From NCBI GenBank assembly GCA_963821715.1, contig CAWGET010000004.1, forward strand, positions 62,001 to 126,000: 64,000 bases of DNA, in the 5' to 3' direction. Below are positions 17,882-28,050 of the stretch, in pieces. Under the pieces are notes generated by a model. That model saw nothing but the letters and a program-made list of their open reading frames with translations, had not been told where the DNA came from and made no database searches. A program made the translations under genes and the position numbers. This stretch comes from CAWGET01 sp963821715. GTDB lineage: Bacteria > Bacteroidota > Ignavibacteria > Ignavibacteriales > Melioribacteraceae. Every line of letters starts with the position of its first letter. Position 1 is the first letter of the stretch.

Positions 17882-19222
17882 TTACAAAAGATTACTCGCC
17901 AGCTCAGCCAATTCGGATCTCTCGCCTTTTTCCAGATTTATATGCGCGTAAAGTTTTTCGCCTTTAAAATGATCGATGAGATACGAAAGCCCGTTCGAGA
18001 GCGAATCGAGATACGGATGATCGATCTGGTAAATGTCTCCGGTTAAAACTATTTTTACTCCTTCGCCCGCGCGAGTAATTATCGTTTTGATTTCGTGCGG
18101 AGTAAGATTCTGAGCTTCATCAACTATAAAAAATATTCGCTGCAGACTTCGTCCACGGATGTATGAAAGCGGTTCGATCACCAATTTATCATCCTTCAGC
18201 ATATTGTTTATCGTTGCAAAATGCTTATCTGTTTCCTTGAACTGATCCTGAATCACTTTTAGATTATCCCAAAGCGGCTGCATATAAGGTGCAAGTTTAC
18301 TCTCGACGTCGCCCGGCAGATATCCGATATCCTTATTGCTTAACGGAACAACCGGGCGCGCGATGTATATTTGTCTGTAACTCTTTCTTACGTGAAGCGA
18401 GCTTGCGAGCGCGAGCAAAGTTTTTCCCGTTCCGGCTTTGCCCGTAAGCGAAACGAGCGGAATGTTTGGATTGATCAGAGCGTCCACGGCGAATGTCTGC
18501 TCTGCATTCCTCGGCTTAATTCCATAAACAATCTGCTTGTCAATCTTTCTAAAAAATTCTTTTTCCTGATCGAGATTTGCGAGAACGGAACGGTTCTGAT
18601 TTCTGATTACAAAATATTTATTCGGAATAATTTCCGAATCAATTTTATCGGTCACTTCTGATGCCGGGACCTCGAACGGAGACTGATAAAATTTTTGTAA
18701 AATCTGATCTTCAAAATCATCGACAACGTCTTTACCGCTGTAAAGTTCTTCAACGTTTCTGATTCTGTCCGTCGTATAATCTTCTGCGGGAATTCCGAGC
18801 GCTTTTGCTTTAACCCGGAGATTTACATCTTTGGTAACAAGAACTATTTTCCGCTTCGGAGTTTCGTCTCTTACTTCCAGTGCGGTTCCTAGAATCCGAT
18901 GGTCTGGCGTATCTTCCTTAAAAAATTGGCTTATCTCTTTATTTATTCCTCTTGTAATTTTTATTCTTACTTTACCTTTTCCTTTGCCCAGGGAAATTCC
19001 GCCGTTGAAAATTGCGTCGCCCGTTATCGAATCGAGCGTCCGTGCGAATTCCCTCGCGTGTAAATTTATTACCTGGCTTCCGCGCTTGAAGTGATCTATC
19101 TCTTCAATTACAGTAAGAGGAATAACGATGTTATTTTCCTCGAACTGATTTATGCAGGCGGGATCGTGAAGAATTACGTTTGTATCCAGGACAAATGTTT
19201 TTGGAGATTTACTTTTAGTCAT
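17882..19222 (-). CDS. PIN domain-PhoH family ATPase (PhoH2-like)
   Basis: A 446-residue fusion of an N-terminal PIN ribonuclease domain and a C-terminal PhoH ATPase. The PIN domain (residues about 8-150) begins FVLDTNVILHD, with acidic active-site residues at LDTN and further Asp residues at DHRILGTA and TKDVNLR. The PhoH part has Walker A TGKAGTGKT, ARPVVPLSNKDIGYLPGD and Walker B FFIVDEAQNLTPHE, then LTGDIYQID. PhoH2 proteins are RNA helicase-RNases linked to RNA turnover and toxin-antitoxin biology. It lies 77 bp upstream of the repair cassette on the same strand; co-transcription is possible but not shown. All motifs are intact. Confidence 0.95.
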   Translation of the reverse strand: MTKSKSPKTFVLDTNVILHDPACINQFEENNIVIPLTVIEEIDHFKRGSQVINLHAREFARTLDSITGDAIFNGGISLGKGKGKVRIKITRGINKEISQFFKEDTPDHRILGTALEVRDETPKRKIVLVTKDVNLRVKAKALGIPAEDYTTDRIRNVEELYSGKDVVDDFEDQILQKFYQSPFEVPASEVTDKIDSEIIPNKYFVIRNQNRSVLANLDQEKEFFRKIDKQIVYGIKPRNAEQTFAVDALINPNIPLVSLTGKAGTGKTLLALASSLHVRKSYRQIYIARPVVPLSNKDIGYLPGDVESKLAPYMQPLWDNLKVIQDQFKETDKHFATINNMLKDDKLVIEPLSYIRGRSLQRIFFIVDEAQNLTPHEIKTIITRAGEGVKIVLTGDIYQIDHPYLDSLSNGLSYLIDHFKGEKLYAHINLEKGERSELAELASNLL

Positions 19223-19265
19223 GACTCACCAATTGTTATTGGGAAAATTTTTTGTTGAAGAACAT

Positions 19266-19709
19266 TTACTCATATCTTTTCATAAAACTTTCAAGTTCAA
19301 TATCGCGTTCTCTCTTTTCATTCTCATATTGACGCCGCGCCATCTTTTCTCGCGCCCAACTGTTAACTTCAAAACGAAGTATGAAAAAATAAAAATAAAA
19401 CAGACCTAGACTAATTAAGTTCAACCAAATCATAGCTGAGAAGAAAAGTGATATTATGAAAAAAAAGAGTGTCGGTAAAATTACAAGAATAAAAAAAAAT
19501 ATTATCCAGTTTATTTTATTTTCGATGTAAAGCGAGTGAAGCATAAACGGCGTAAAAATCAGCGCAGCGGCGGCGGCTAATCCAATCCTTATTTCGTTCG
19601 GAAGGAAGAAGGTTAAAGCGTAAAGTAAAATGCCAGATATTGAATAGTTAAGAATTTTTTTTAACCGTAAAAAATTTGAATTTTGAATTTCGGTTATATC
19701 TTCTGTCAT
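19266..19709 (-). CDS. Small integral membrane protein of unknown function
   Basis: A 147-residue protein I do not recognise. It has a short polar N-terminus and four hydrophobic segments (roughly 22-40, 42-58, 66-88 and 91-112). A basic cytoplasmic tail rich in Arg, Lys and Glu ends the protein (REKMARRQYENEKRERDIE). No catalytic motif is visible. It follows the DUF423 gene by 7 bp in the same direction, so the two are likely co-transcribed. It is real by frame length, membrane topology and operon position. Confidence 0.6.
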   Translation of the reverse strand: MTEDITEIQNSNFLRLKKILNYSISGILLYALTFFLPNEIRIGLAAAAALIFTPFMLHSLYIENKINWIIFFFILVILPTLFFFIISLFFSAMIWLNLISLGLFYFYFFILRFEVNSWAREKMARRQYENEKRERDIELESFMKRYE

Positions 19710-19716
19710 AATCTTT

Positions 19717-20094
19717 TTACTGTTTTATTTTTAATCCGTAGAATATAATTAAGCTCCAGCCGATCAAAAAACTTACGCCACCGAACGGAGTAATAATTGC
19801 AAATACTTTAATAGTTGTTATTGCATAAATATATAGCGAGAATGAAAACAAAATTATTCCGAAAGAAAAAAATAGAAATGCCGATTTAAGTTTTTCATCA
19901 AATTGAAATGCGACGGCGATTAAGACAACAGAATGGATTAGATGATAAAGGCTTCCGGTTTTGAATGCAGCGATCATTTGACCCGAAATTTTTCCTTCCA
20001 GCGAATGGGCTCCGAAAGCTCCGAGCGCCACTGCTGAAAAACCGAACAATCCGGCAATAATTACGGCGGTTTTCTTATTCAGCAAATTTTTCAA
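19717..20094 (-). CDS. DUF423 family small membrane protein (YgdD-like)
   Basis: A 125-residue four-helix membrane protein. It shows the DUF423 hallmarks: GFSAVALGAFGAHSLEG near the N-terminus, the YHLIHSVVLI helix, and ITPFGGVSFLIGWSLI near the C-terminus. The function of the family is unknown. It is divergent from the dehydrogenase gene at 20189, with 94 bp between them that should hold both promoters. Complete, with no unusual features. Confidence 0.9.
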   Translation of the reverse strand: MKNLLNKKTAVIIAGLFGFSAVALGAFGAHSLEGKISGQMIAAFKTGSLYHLIHSVVLIAVAFQFDEKLKSAFLFFSFGIILFSFSLYIYAITTIKVFAIITPFGGVSFLIGWSLIIFYGLKIKQ

Positions 20095-20188
20095 TCTTTA
20101 GTTTTACACTTACCTTGAAATATAATATTTTAATTTTAATTTGGATATAATGATTTAATATTGAAATAAATAATTAACTGGAGAACAA

Positions 20189-21563
20189 ATGGCTATTGAA
20201 ACTGTTAATCCCGCAACGGGCGAACTGATTAAAACTTTTCAGGAGTTAAGCGAAAAAGAAATTGCAGAGCAGATCGATAAGTCCCATGAAGCATTTTTAT
20301 CCTGGCGGAAAACTTCGTTTCTCTGAAAGAAGCAAACTGATGAATGAAGCGGCAAAAGTTTTACGAAGTAAAAAAGAGGAATACGCGCGCGGCATAACAA
20401 CCGAGATGGGAAAGCCAATAAAGCAAGCGGTTTCCGAAGTTGAAAAGTGCGCTTGGGTTTGTGAGTATTATGCGGAGAACGCTGAAAAATTTTTGGCTGA
20501 AGAATTTATTGAAACCGACGCTACGGAGAGTTATGTCCGTTTCGATCCTATAGGTGTTGTGCTTGCGGTGATGCCTTGGAATTTTCCTTTCTGGCAAGTC
20601 TTCAGATTTGCCGCTCCTTCAATAATGGCGGGGAATGTAGGTCTCTTGAAACATGCTTCGAATGTTCCGATGACGGCAAACGCAATTGAAGATGTTTTTC
20701 GACTTGCGGGATTTCCGGAAAACATTTTTAAAAATTTATTGATCGGCTCATCCAAAGTAAGCGCAGTTATCTCAAACCCGAAAGTGAAAGCTGCGACGCT
20801 TACGGGAAGCGAACCGGCGGGAAGTAAAGTGGCTGAGTTAAGCGGCAAACTGATAAAGAAAACAGTTTTGGAATTGGGCGGCAGCGATCCGTTTATCGTT
20901 TTTTCGGACGCAAATCTCGATAAGGCGGTAGACACGGCGGTTACGTCGCGCTTGATAAATAACGGCGAAAGCTGTATTGCCGCAAAACGGTTTATTGTGG
21001 TCGAAGATATAGCCGATGAATTCACAAAAATATTTGTAGAGAAATTTGAGAAATTGAAAGTCGGAGATCCATTTGAAGAAGATACTGATCTCGGGCCTTT
21101 GGCACGCGAAGACTTAGTTACGGACTTGCACGATCAAGTTAGCGATTCCGTAGATGCCGGCGCAAAAATTTTAACCGGTGGGAAAAAACTCGAGAGACCG
21201 GGATTTTATTACGCACCGACTATTATCACAAATTTAACGCCTGAGATGCGCGCATACAAAGAAGAATTATTCGGCCCTGTTGCTTCCCTACTTGTCGCTA
21301 AAGATGAAGACGATGCGATACGGATAGCGAACGACACGGAGTTTGGCTTGGGCGCTTCGCTCTGGACTAACGATTTGGAGAAAGCCAAACGACTTGTTTC
21401 ACAAATTCATTCCGGCTCAACTTTTGTGAATGAATTGGTAAAGTCCGATCCGAGGCTTCCATTCGGCGGTGTCGGGATCTCGGGTTACGGAAGAGAATTA
21501 TCGCATTACGGAATTAAGGAATTTGTGAATATAAAAACTGTTTATGTGAATAAGATAGATTAA
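20189..21563 (+). CDS. NAD(P)-dependent succinate-semialdehyde dehydrogenase (one frameshift)
   Basis: The true ATG is 20189, with a GGAG ribosome-binding site just upstream. The N-terminal reading (ETVNPATGELIKTF, then EAFLSWRKTSF) hits a TGA at 20323-20325. The remaining protein continues one frame over from about residue 45. Deleting one base at 20318-20324 gives a continuous protein of 457 residues. Catalytic residues are present: the general-base Glu in LELGGSDPF and the nucleophile Cys in NNGESCIAAKR, with PWNFPFWQ forming the Rossmann/oxyanion loop. The short length and NPATGE start fit the SSADH (GabD/Sad-like) group, which oxidises succinate semialdehyde to succinate. The substrate is inferred from family resemblance. 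Confidence 0.88.
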
Positions 21564-21670
21564 TTGTAGTTCATTATCATTTATTGTTCGGTTTAGGTTT
21601 TTTGTTTTTTTAGCCCATAGCCTTAGAGTGTATGTGATAATATGTTCTCAATTCCTGAACTCATCCCCGG

Positions 21671-21695
21671 CCCCTTCTCTTAAAAAGAGAAGGGG
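21671..21695. repeat. Hairpin 1: 11-bp perfect stem
   Basis: CCCCTTCTCTT (21671-21681) pairs exactly with AAGAGAAGGGG (21685-21695) around an AAA loop. It lies 108 bp after the dehydrogenase stop. There is no T-run after the stem, so it resembles a REP-like repeat unit more than a terminator. Confidence 0.75.
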
Positions 21696-21716
21696 GAAAA
21701 GCGGCGGTATTCCAAG

Positions 21717-21739
21717 TCCCTCTCTTTTCAAGAGAGGGA
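21717..21739. repeat. Hairpin 2: 10-bp perfect stem
   Basis: TCCCTCTCTT (21717-21726) pairs exactly with AAGAGAGGGA (21730-21739) around a TTC loop. Its arms are related in sequence to hairpin 1 (both C-rich then TCTCTT). The right arm is followed by TTTAGGGTTAG. Two similar hairpins 21 bp apart suggest a tandem repeat unit. Confidence 0.75.
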
Positions 21740-21824
21740 TTTAGGGTTAGTCGCTTTTAATTTTTTAATTCACACAGCTCAAAATCTATGTGCTGAAACT
21801 CTAAAAAACTTTTTTATCAATAGT

Positions 21825-21881
21825 AACGAAGTGAAAAGAAATCTGTGAATTCTCCCCAAGGATAAGATTTCTCACTTCGTT
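21825..21881. repeat. Hairpin 3: 17-bp stem with 3-nt bulge
   Basis: AACGAAGTG plus AGAAATCT (21825-21833 and 21837-21844, with AAA bulged between them) pairs with AGATTTCT and CACTTCGTT (21865-21881) around a 20-nt loop. The right arm continues into CGAAATGAC. The pattern resembles the short CTTCGTTCGAAATGAC-type elements scattered between genes in many bacteria, which I know as a common repeat motif but cannot search here. Confidence 0.7.
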
Positions 21882-21967
21882 CGAAATGACAAAATACTAA
21901 TTTTTAGTCAGCCTCGAAAAATTAATCAATAAAGACCGGGACTTTTGACTAAGAAACAAAAAAATAA

Positions 21968-24900
21968 TTACAATCGCCTTGCAACTACAACAACTTCTTT
22001 CACTGCTTCGGTAACGCCCGACGAATTTTCGAGCGCTTCAAAAAACACAATGTAAATTCCAATTCGCAATGGATTTTCGTCGTCGTCAAGCCCGTCGAAT
22101 ATAATCGAGCCTTCTGCGCTTGACGGGAGATTATCTGCCAACCTTCTTACGAGTCTTCCTCTGCTGTCGAAAATTCTGATTCTTATTTGAGAAGTTGGCT
22201 GCCGCAGCTTATAATTGATCATCGTAAAATCTTCAAAACCGTCATTGTCAGGAGAAAAAGGATTAGGAGAAATTTCAATTACTGATTCGCTTGCTTTTGC
22301 GGAAGTGAAAATCGAGTTAGCGCGAAGCGGAGTCGCTCCCAATTCATCTACCGAAGTGCTCCAGTTTGCCGGCTTGTCGGACTCAAGAGCCGGACTAATT
22401 TTTTCGAGCGATCTATTTTTTGTATTAATTATATTCACGTTGTGCCAGGAATTGTCATACGCTATCGAATCGATTATATTCCCGAAGAAATCTTTAAGAA
22501 ATAATTTTTCGCCGGTTTTTGATAAATTCATTCCGGCTTCATTGAAATTTATATTTTCCATATCTTCAAAAGCATAATTATTTGTGATGAATGAATCGGC
22601 GGCAATTAAAAAATATTCTTCCGGTTTCAAATATTTATTATGGTGGGATACAAAAATATTTTCGCCTGTCTTATCTTCAATCGTCCAACGACCAATATTT
22701 ACCGAATCTTCTGAGCGGTTATAAATTTCGATGAACTCAGAGTTGGAGATATCGGGATCGAACATAATTTCATTAAACACAATGGAGTTGATATCGTAAG
22801 AGCTAATACTTCTTAAGGAATTTTCTTTTCCGCAGCTATTTCCCGATTCGCTTAGAGAGAGTTTCCAGTTTAGCGAATCATTAGTCGGAAGCGAAAGAGA
22901 AACTCGCTCTAACGAAATTCCCTTTTCGTTCCCCCAACTTGAATAATATTTAAGACTATCGATAATCGCTCCGCGGAAATCATATAAAGCGATCGCGTCT
23001 TCAGTGTTCGACAGACTAAAATTTGTTTGGATAATTTTCAGTCCCGCGTTTTGGATTTCCAAATCTTCTGAAGAAATAATAAAAAATTCATTTGGCTTGA
23101 TCGAAATATTTTCTTCGGTGAAAATTGTTACTTTCTCTACCGGCAATAAATCGCCGAAAATCCAATCGCGCAAATTTACTTCTTCGTCGGAAACATTAAT
23201 AAATTCAACCCATTCAGGATTTCCGCTTCTCGGATTATACATAATTTCGTTTATTAAAATAGTTTTATTTGCATAACCCTGTCTTACAATAATTTCGGAA
23301 ATATTATTCGAGGGATTTTCATCGGAGTCATAAATTATTTCAGCGGATATTTTTATTGAGTCTAAAACCCTGAGCGTCTTTTCTGAATTAATTTCTATTG
23401 TCTCATTGGCTCTTAAAAGTTCAATATATTTTTTTTCGAATAACTCATCATTAACAAAAAATCCGACTTCAAAATTTTTCGCATCAGATGTTCCGGCATT
23501 TAAAATTCTTACCGTGAGATTTATGTCTTCACCGCGCGCAGGAAAATTCGGTTCAAAGTAAATTGAGTCAATCGCTAAATCGTATTGTTTAAGAACGACG
23601 CTGTTTATTGCGCCAGGTGTTCCTTTTTCACCAGCAATTGTCTGTGCCCAATTCGATGAATCGCTCGAGTGAAGTTCTGTTGATATCCGTTCAACAGAAA
23701 ATCCTCTCTGGCTCCAACTGCCAAAGTATAAAACAGAGTCGATTGTAACTCCCAATGAATCTTTAAGAATAATTGCGTCGGCGTCGTTATTCAAAGTTGG
23801 CAAATTTATCGAATAAACGGGAGCTGGAATATTCTCGTAGAAATTGAAGATGAGAGAATCGGCTGCAATTACAATATATTCAGAAGGTTCAATAAACAAA
23901 TTATCCTTCGTAAGGATAATTGAATCCGGAGTTGTAAATAAATCTGCAACGCTCCAATTTTTAAGATTTATTGTTTCGGTCGTTCTGTTATAAAGTTCAA
24001 TCCACTCGGGTTCCTCGTCCTCGGGTAAGAATTTAAATTCGTTTATCACAACCGAGAAGGGATCCGCGCCGGGAGCGATAGATTTTTGCAAAGAATTATT
24101 TATCGTATCTTCGTCCATCTCAGCGTTCGCAGAAACAATAAAAGATAAAGCCGAATTATCTATAATTATTTTACGGTGGAATGTATAAATCAGACTGTCG
24201 CCGGAATTTAAATTAAGCGCCGGCGTTTCTTCTAGTAAAATAACTTGCCCGTCATCTCCGCTGAATAATTTAAGCTGAAAGTTTATGTCTTGCATTCCGA
24301 CATTTTTTGCGAGCGCCGAAATCATGACTTCATCACCTGAAACCGGTTTGGAAGGTGTAAAAAATATTTTTTCAAGGGCAATGTCGAATTCTTTTGGCGT
24401 AGCCGAATTTATGATATCCCGGCGTTCCGCCGATAATATTTTTTGTTACAGTCCAATTAGCCGCAATTTCCGAAGGCTCGGCTACGCTAATTCTCTCGGT
24501 CGAAAATCCCTGCTGAATTTTCCAATCGGAATTATATTCCAAAGAATCTATTACGCGGTCGAGTGAATCGAGCAGAATGATTTTATCGCCGGAATTGTTG
24601 AGCGAGGGAAAGGACGATACAACAAAATTAGAATCAAGCCCGTATTTATTGATGAATATACTGTCCTTCGCTATAACAAAATATTGGCCGGGATAAAGCG
24701 GCTCATTATTAAAAATAATTTTTGAAGTATCCGACTGGTCGGCAATCTGATAGTTTTGAATATTGATTATTTTTTCACTTCGATTATAAATTTCAATCCA
24801 CTCAGTTCCATCCTGAAAAGGAGAACTCATAAATTCATTGACAACTACATCATTCCGAATTTCATTTATTTCTATTGCTTTAACTTTTGTGAACGCCCGG

Positions 24901-26585
24901 TTATCAAAATCCTTTTCTTCAAGATCGTAATTTATTTCAGCGATAAAATAATTTTCGCGTTCACCATAATTAGAGAATTTAAAATTTGCGGTTAAACTAT
25001 CGCCCGCAAAAAGTGATTCAATCTGTTCGGAAAAAATTAATTCACTCGATCCCGCAATGGAATCAGAGTTGGAATCATAAAATAAATTGATAGTAAAATC
25101 TTCCGCAACTTTTTCCCCGTTATTTGAAATATTAATCTCAAATTCTATAGGTTCGGGAGCAATTACAAATGTTTTTTTAGTTGAAAAACTTTCTATACGA
25201 AGGTCAAAATTTTTCGAGATGATAGAATTTTCTTTTCCGGGAGTAGCTCCATTTAAAGAGCTTCCCCAATTATCAACAGATATACTTGGCGATTCCGGAT
25301 CTTTTCTTTCTAACGAAATTCCTTTGTTCCCTCCCCAGCTCGGATCGTAATCGAGACTATCGATAATATTTCCGAGATTGTTTTTTAATACAATTCTATC
25401 GCCGGAATTATTCAGCGAAGGAAGATTTATCAATAAAATTTCCGAAACTATTTCGTAAAAATCTGAGATTGTTTCGTCATCGCTTAAAATTAAAAACGCT
25501 GCTGGCGGCAGAATAAAATCTTCATCAATTAATTTTGATGAACTTGTAAGGTCAAAAATTTTCCAGCCGCGTAAGTTAATGCCTTTTTCGCTCCGGTTAT
25601 AAATTTCAATCCATTCCGGCTCATCGTCCTGCGGCGAATACATAATTTCATTTATTATAAGATCTTTAGGCTGTGGCGGAATGCCTGAAACGAGAAAACT
25701 AAAATAGTTTGTATTGTTGGTTTCATCTTCATCCAAATCCGATTCTAATTTTGCGATTAAATGATATTCTCTTTCTTGCAAATTTTCATAATTAAAAGAA
25801 AATTCTAAAAATTCTCCTGGACGAATATTTCCGCCTGCTTCAGTAAACAATAATTCATCTGAGTCCGCTGTAGAATCGAAATCGGCATCATCAAAAAGTT
25901 TTAAAGTAAAATTATTGGAAGATTGAAGTCCAGTATTTTCTATTCCGATAATGATTTCGGCAGATTCTCCGGCGACGGGAAATTCCGGACTAACTTTAAG
26001 AGATTTAATAGTTAAATCATAGTTGAGTGGAGAAACAGAATTTTTAGCGCCGGGCGTTCCATTCATTCTCTTGCTGTTTTCCCAATTATTCAAATTGGAA
26101 AAATTTAATGCAATTTTCTCGTCGGATATTCCTGGAGAATTATTTGCGGAATAAAAATAAGAATCAATTGTATCGCCGGATTCGTTAATCAAATATATAT
26201 TTCTGTCGCTCGTGTTTGCCATTCCGGATCTGCCGAATGCATTATTATCCAGCTTAAATTCTTTAGCCGAATCCGGGATTAAATCCGAATAAATTCCATT
26301 CTCAATATTATAATCGCCTTCAAAAATTACTGCGTATTCTCCGGGAGAAAGTTCATCGGAATCAACCGGAACAAGAAGATCTGCAGAAGAAGTTGAATAA
26401 ATAATTTTGAAATCATATAAAGAAATTGTATTGTCGGAAATATTTACAAGCTCGATAAATTCTGAATTTGCATCGGAGGGATTAAACATTATCTCGGAAA
26501 AAGTTACAGAAGTATCGGGTTGCGCTTTTACAGGCAGGCTTAAAATATAAATAGAAACTGTTATGTATTTTAACAGCAGCTTCAA
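21968..26585 (-). CDS. Giant secreted lamin-tail-domain protein with CARDB repeats (one frameshift)
   Basis: Two fragments (26585-24372 and 24325-21968) read as one protein of about 1538 residues after removal of one base near 24409-24418. A signal peptide (KLLLKYITVSIYILSLPVKAQ) is followed by six lamin-tail domains. They are recognised by recurring xxINEIMxxPxxxEPEWIEIYNRS starts, NLRGWKIxD cores and GGTPGxxNS ends. Four CARDB-like beta domains (YDLxIxSL...) lie between them. The C-terminus is a FlgD-like/sorting-type domain: ISPNPFSPDNDG, then IRIRIFDSRGRLVRRL. Such proteins are exported, probably by type IX secretion, and act at the cell surface; ligands are unknown. The break falls at the boundary between the third lamin-tail domain and the next CARDB domain. 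It faces away from the SpoIID gene. Confidence 0.88.
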
Positions 26586-26672
26586 TTTGAATAAACGATT
26601 GTTTTATTTTAAATATACAAAAGTTACTTTTTAATTGCACACCAAAATTTTACGAGTTTCTTAAGTTATTAT

Positions 26673-26680
26673 TATATTTG
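26673..26680 (+). promoter_or_regulatory. Candidate -7 box upstream of SpoIID/LytB gene
   Basis: TATATTTG matches TAnnTTTG and lies 27 bp before the ATG at 26707, a plausible distance for a short leader. A convincing -33 TTTG at the right spacing is not visible, so this is tentative. Confidence 0.3.
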
Positions 26681-26706
26681 AAAAGCTAAAAAATATAGGA
26701 TAACTG

Positions 26707-28050
26707 ATGACCGAACCAAAAGTTAATGTTGCAATACAAACCGAAGATGAAATTTCATTTGAACTTTACGGCGATTTTTATTCCCCCCAATTTCAAAAAG
26801 AATTTAGCGGAAAATTTAGTGCCCAACTTGAAGACGGAAAAATAATACTTAAAAAAGGAGAAGAGCTATTAAAAGCTACCGGTAGCACAATAATTTTTGA
26901 ACCAAGTCTGTTTGATGCTGAATCATTTTTCCTTCGAGGAGTTACTATCGGAATTAAATTTCATTGGGAAAGAAAAGAAAATCAGAGATTTCTCGGATCG
27001 TTAAAATTGTTAAAAGAGAATGATAAGATAACAGCAGTTAATATTTTGCCTGTGGAGCATTATCTTACTAGTGTTATCTCATCAGAAATGAATTCTAACA
27101 GTTCGCTGGAACTTCTGAAAGCGCACGCTATAATTTCTCGCGGATGGCTTCTGGCACAGATTGAGAAAGGTAAAGAACTAAGTTCCGGAACTGAAGAGTA
27201 CCAATCCCGGATAGAAAATGAAAAGGAGTTGATAAAATGGTATGACCGCGAAGATCACACACTTTACGATGTATGCGCGGACGATCATTGCCAGCGTTAC
27301 CAAGGGATAACAAAAGTTTATTCCGATAGCGCTAGAAAAGCAATTGAAGAGACAAGCGGATTAATTTTAAAATATAACGGGAAAATATGCGACACTCGGT
27401 TCTCAAAATCTTGCGGAGGAATTACCGAGGGATTCCAAAACGTCTGGGAAAATATTGAACATCCATATCTGACTAAAGTAATTGATTATCGATTTGAGCC
27501 TGATAACTACGATCTTGATTTGACAAAAGAAAAAGCTGCCGACAACTGGATAAGAAGCAATCCTCCCGCATTTTGCAATTCAACTGATCAAAAAATATTA
27601 TCACAAGTATTGCTTGATTACGATCAGCAGACAAAAGATTTTTATAGATGGAAAATGGAATACCAACAGGAAGAAATTGCCGAATTAATAAAAACCAAGA
27701 GCGGCATTGACTTTGGTGAAATTCTGGATTTAATCCCCATTGAACGTGGTTTCTCCGGAAGACTTATAAAATTAAAAATTGTGGGAAGTAAAAAAACGCT
27801 TATCGTAGGAAAAGAATTGGAAATCAGAAGAATTCTGTCAACATCTCATCTTTACAGTTCGGGTTTTGTAATCGATAAAGAAAATATTAAGGACGGCGTT
27901 CCGCAAAAATTTATTTTAACCGGCGCCGGATGGGGACATGGAGTCGGCTTGTGCCAGATAGGCGCGGCTGTTATGGGCGCGAAGGGTTACCTGTTCGATG
28001 AAATATTGCTCCATTATTTTAAGGGAGCAAAAATAGAAAAAGTTTATTAA
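26707..28050 (+). CDS. SpoIID/LytB domain protein
   Basis: A 447-residue protein. The SpoIID domain core is clear: VEHYLTSVISSEMNSNSSLELLKAHAIISRGW in the middle and the C-terminal GAGWGHGVGLCQIGA motif. CDTRFSKSCGGITE between them is the usual substrate-loop cysteine region. SpoIID-type proteins act on denuded peptidoglycan as lytic transglycosylases or as amidase activators; members in non-sporulating bacteria are presumed cell-wall remodelling factors. No signal peptide is obvious at this start, so export or a different start is unresolved. The stop TAA overlaps the next ATG by one base, indicating coupling with the glycosyltransferase. Confidence 0.92.
   Translation: MTEPKVNVAIQTEDEISFELYGDFYSPQFQKEFSGKFSAQLEDGKIILKKGEELLKATGSTIIFEPSLFDAESFFLRGVTIGIKFHWERKENQRFLGSLKLLKENDKITAVNILPVEHYLTSVISSEMNSNSSLELLKAHAIISRGWLLAQIEKGKELSSGTEEYQSRIENEKELIKWYDREDHTLYDVCADDHCQRYQGITKVYSDSARKAIEETSGLILKYNGKICDTRFSKSCGGITEGFQNVWENIEHPYLTKVIDYRFEPDNYDLDLTKEKAADNWIRSNPPAFCNSTDQKILSQVLLDYDQQTKDFYRWKMEYQQEEIAELIKTKSGIDFGEILDLIPIERGFSGRLIKLKIVGSKKTLIVGKELEIRRILSTSHLYSSGFVIDKENIKDGVPQKFILTGAGWGHGVGLCQIGAAVMGAKGYLFDEILLHYFKGAKIEKVY

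Larger units (their letters stand above)
21564..21967. other. 404-bp intergenic block of inverted repeats, no gene seen
   Basis: This is the only gap longer than 300 bp in the window. I find no credible coding frame or RNA gene in it. It holds three separate inverted repeats, listed individually, arranged within 21671-21881 between two convergent genes. The block reads like the dispersed intergenic repeat elements of related genomes rather than a unique regulatory region. Confidence 0.7.

Noticed and set aside
20531..21025. 164-residue minus-strand frame inside the dehydrogenase
   Set aside because: Antisense to the conserved dehydrogenase core; no family resemblance.
21564..21967. CRISPR array or small RNA in the repeat block
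   Set aside because: The repeats are hairpins of different sequence and spacing, not regular direct repeats with spacers; no cas genes are present. An RNA gene is not supported by any recognised structure.
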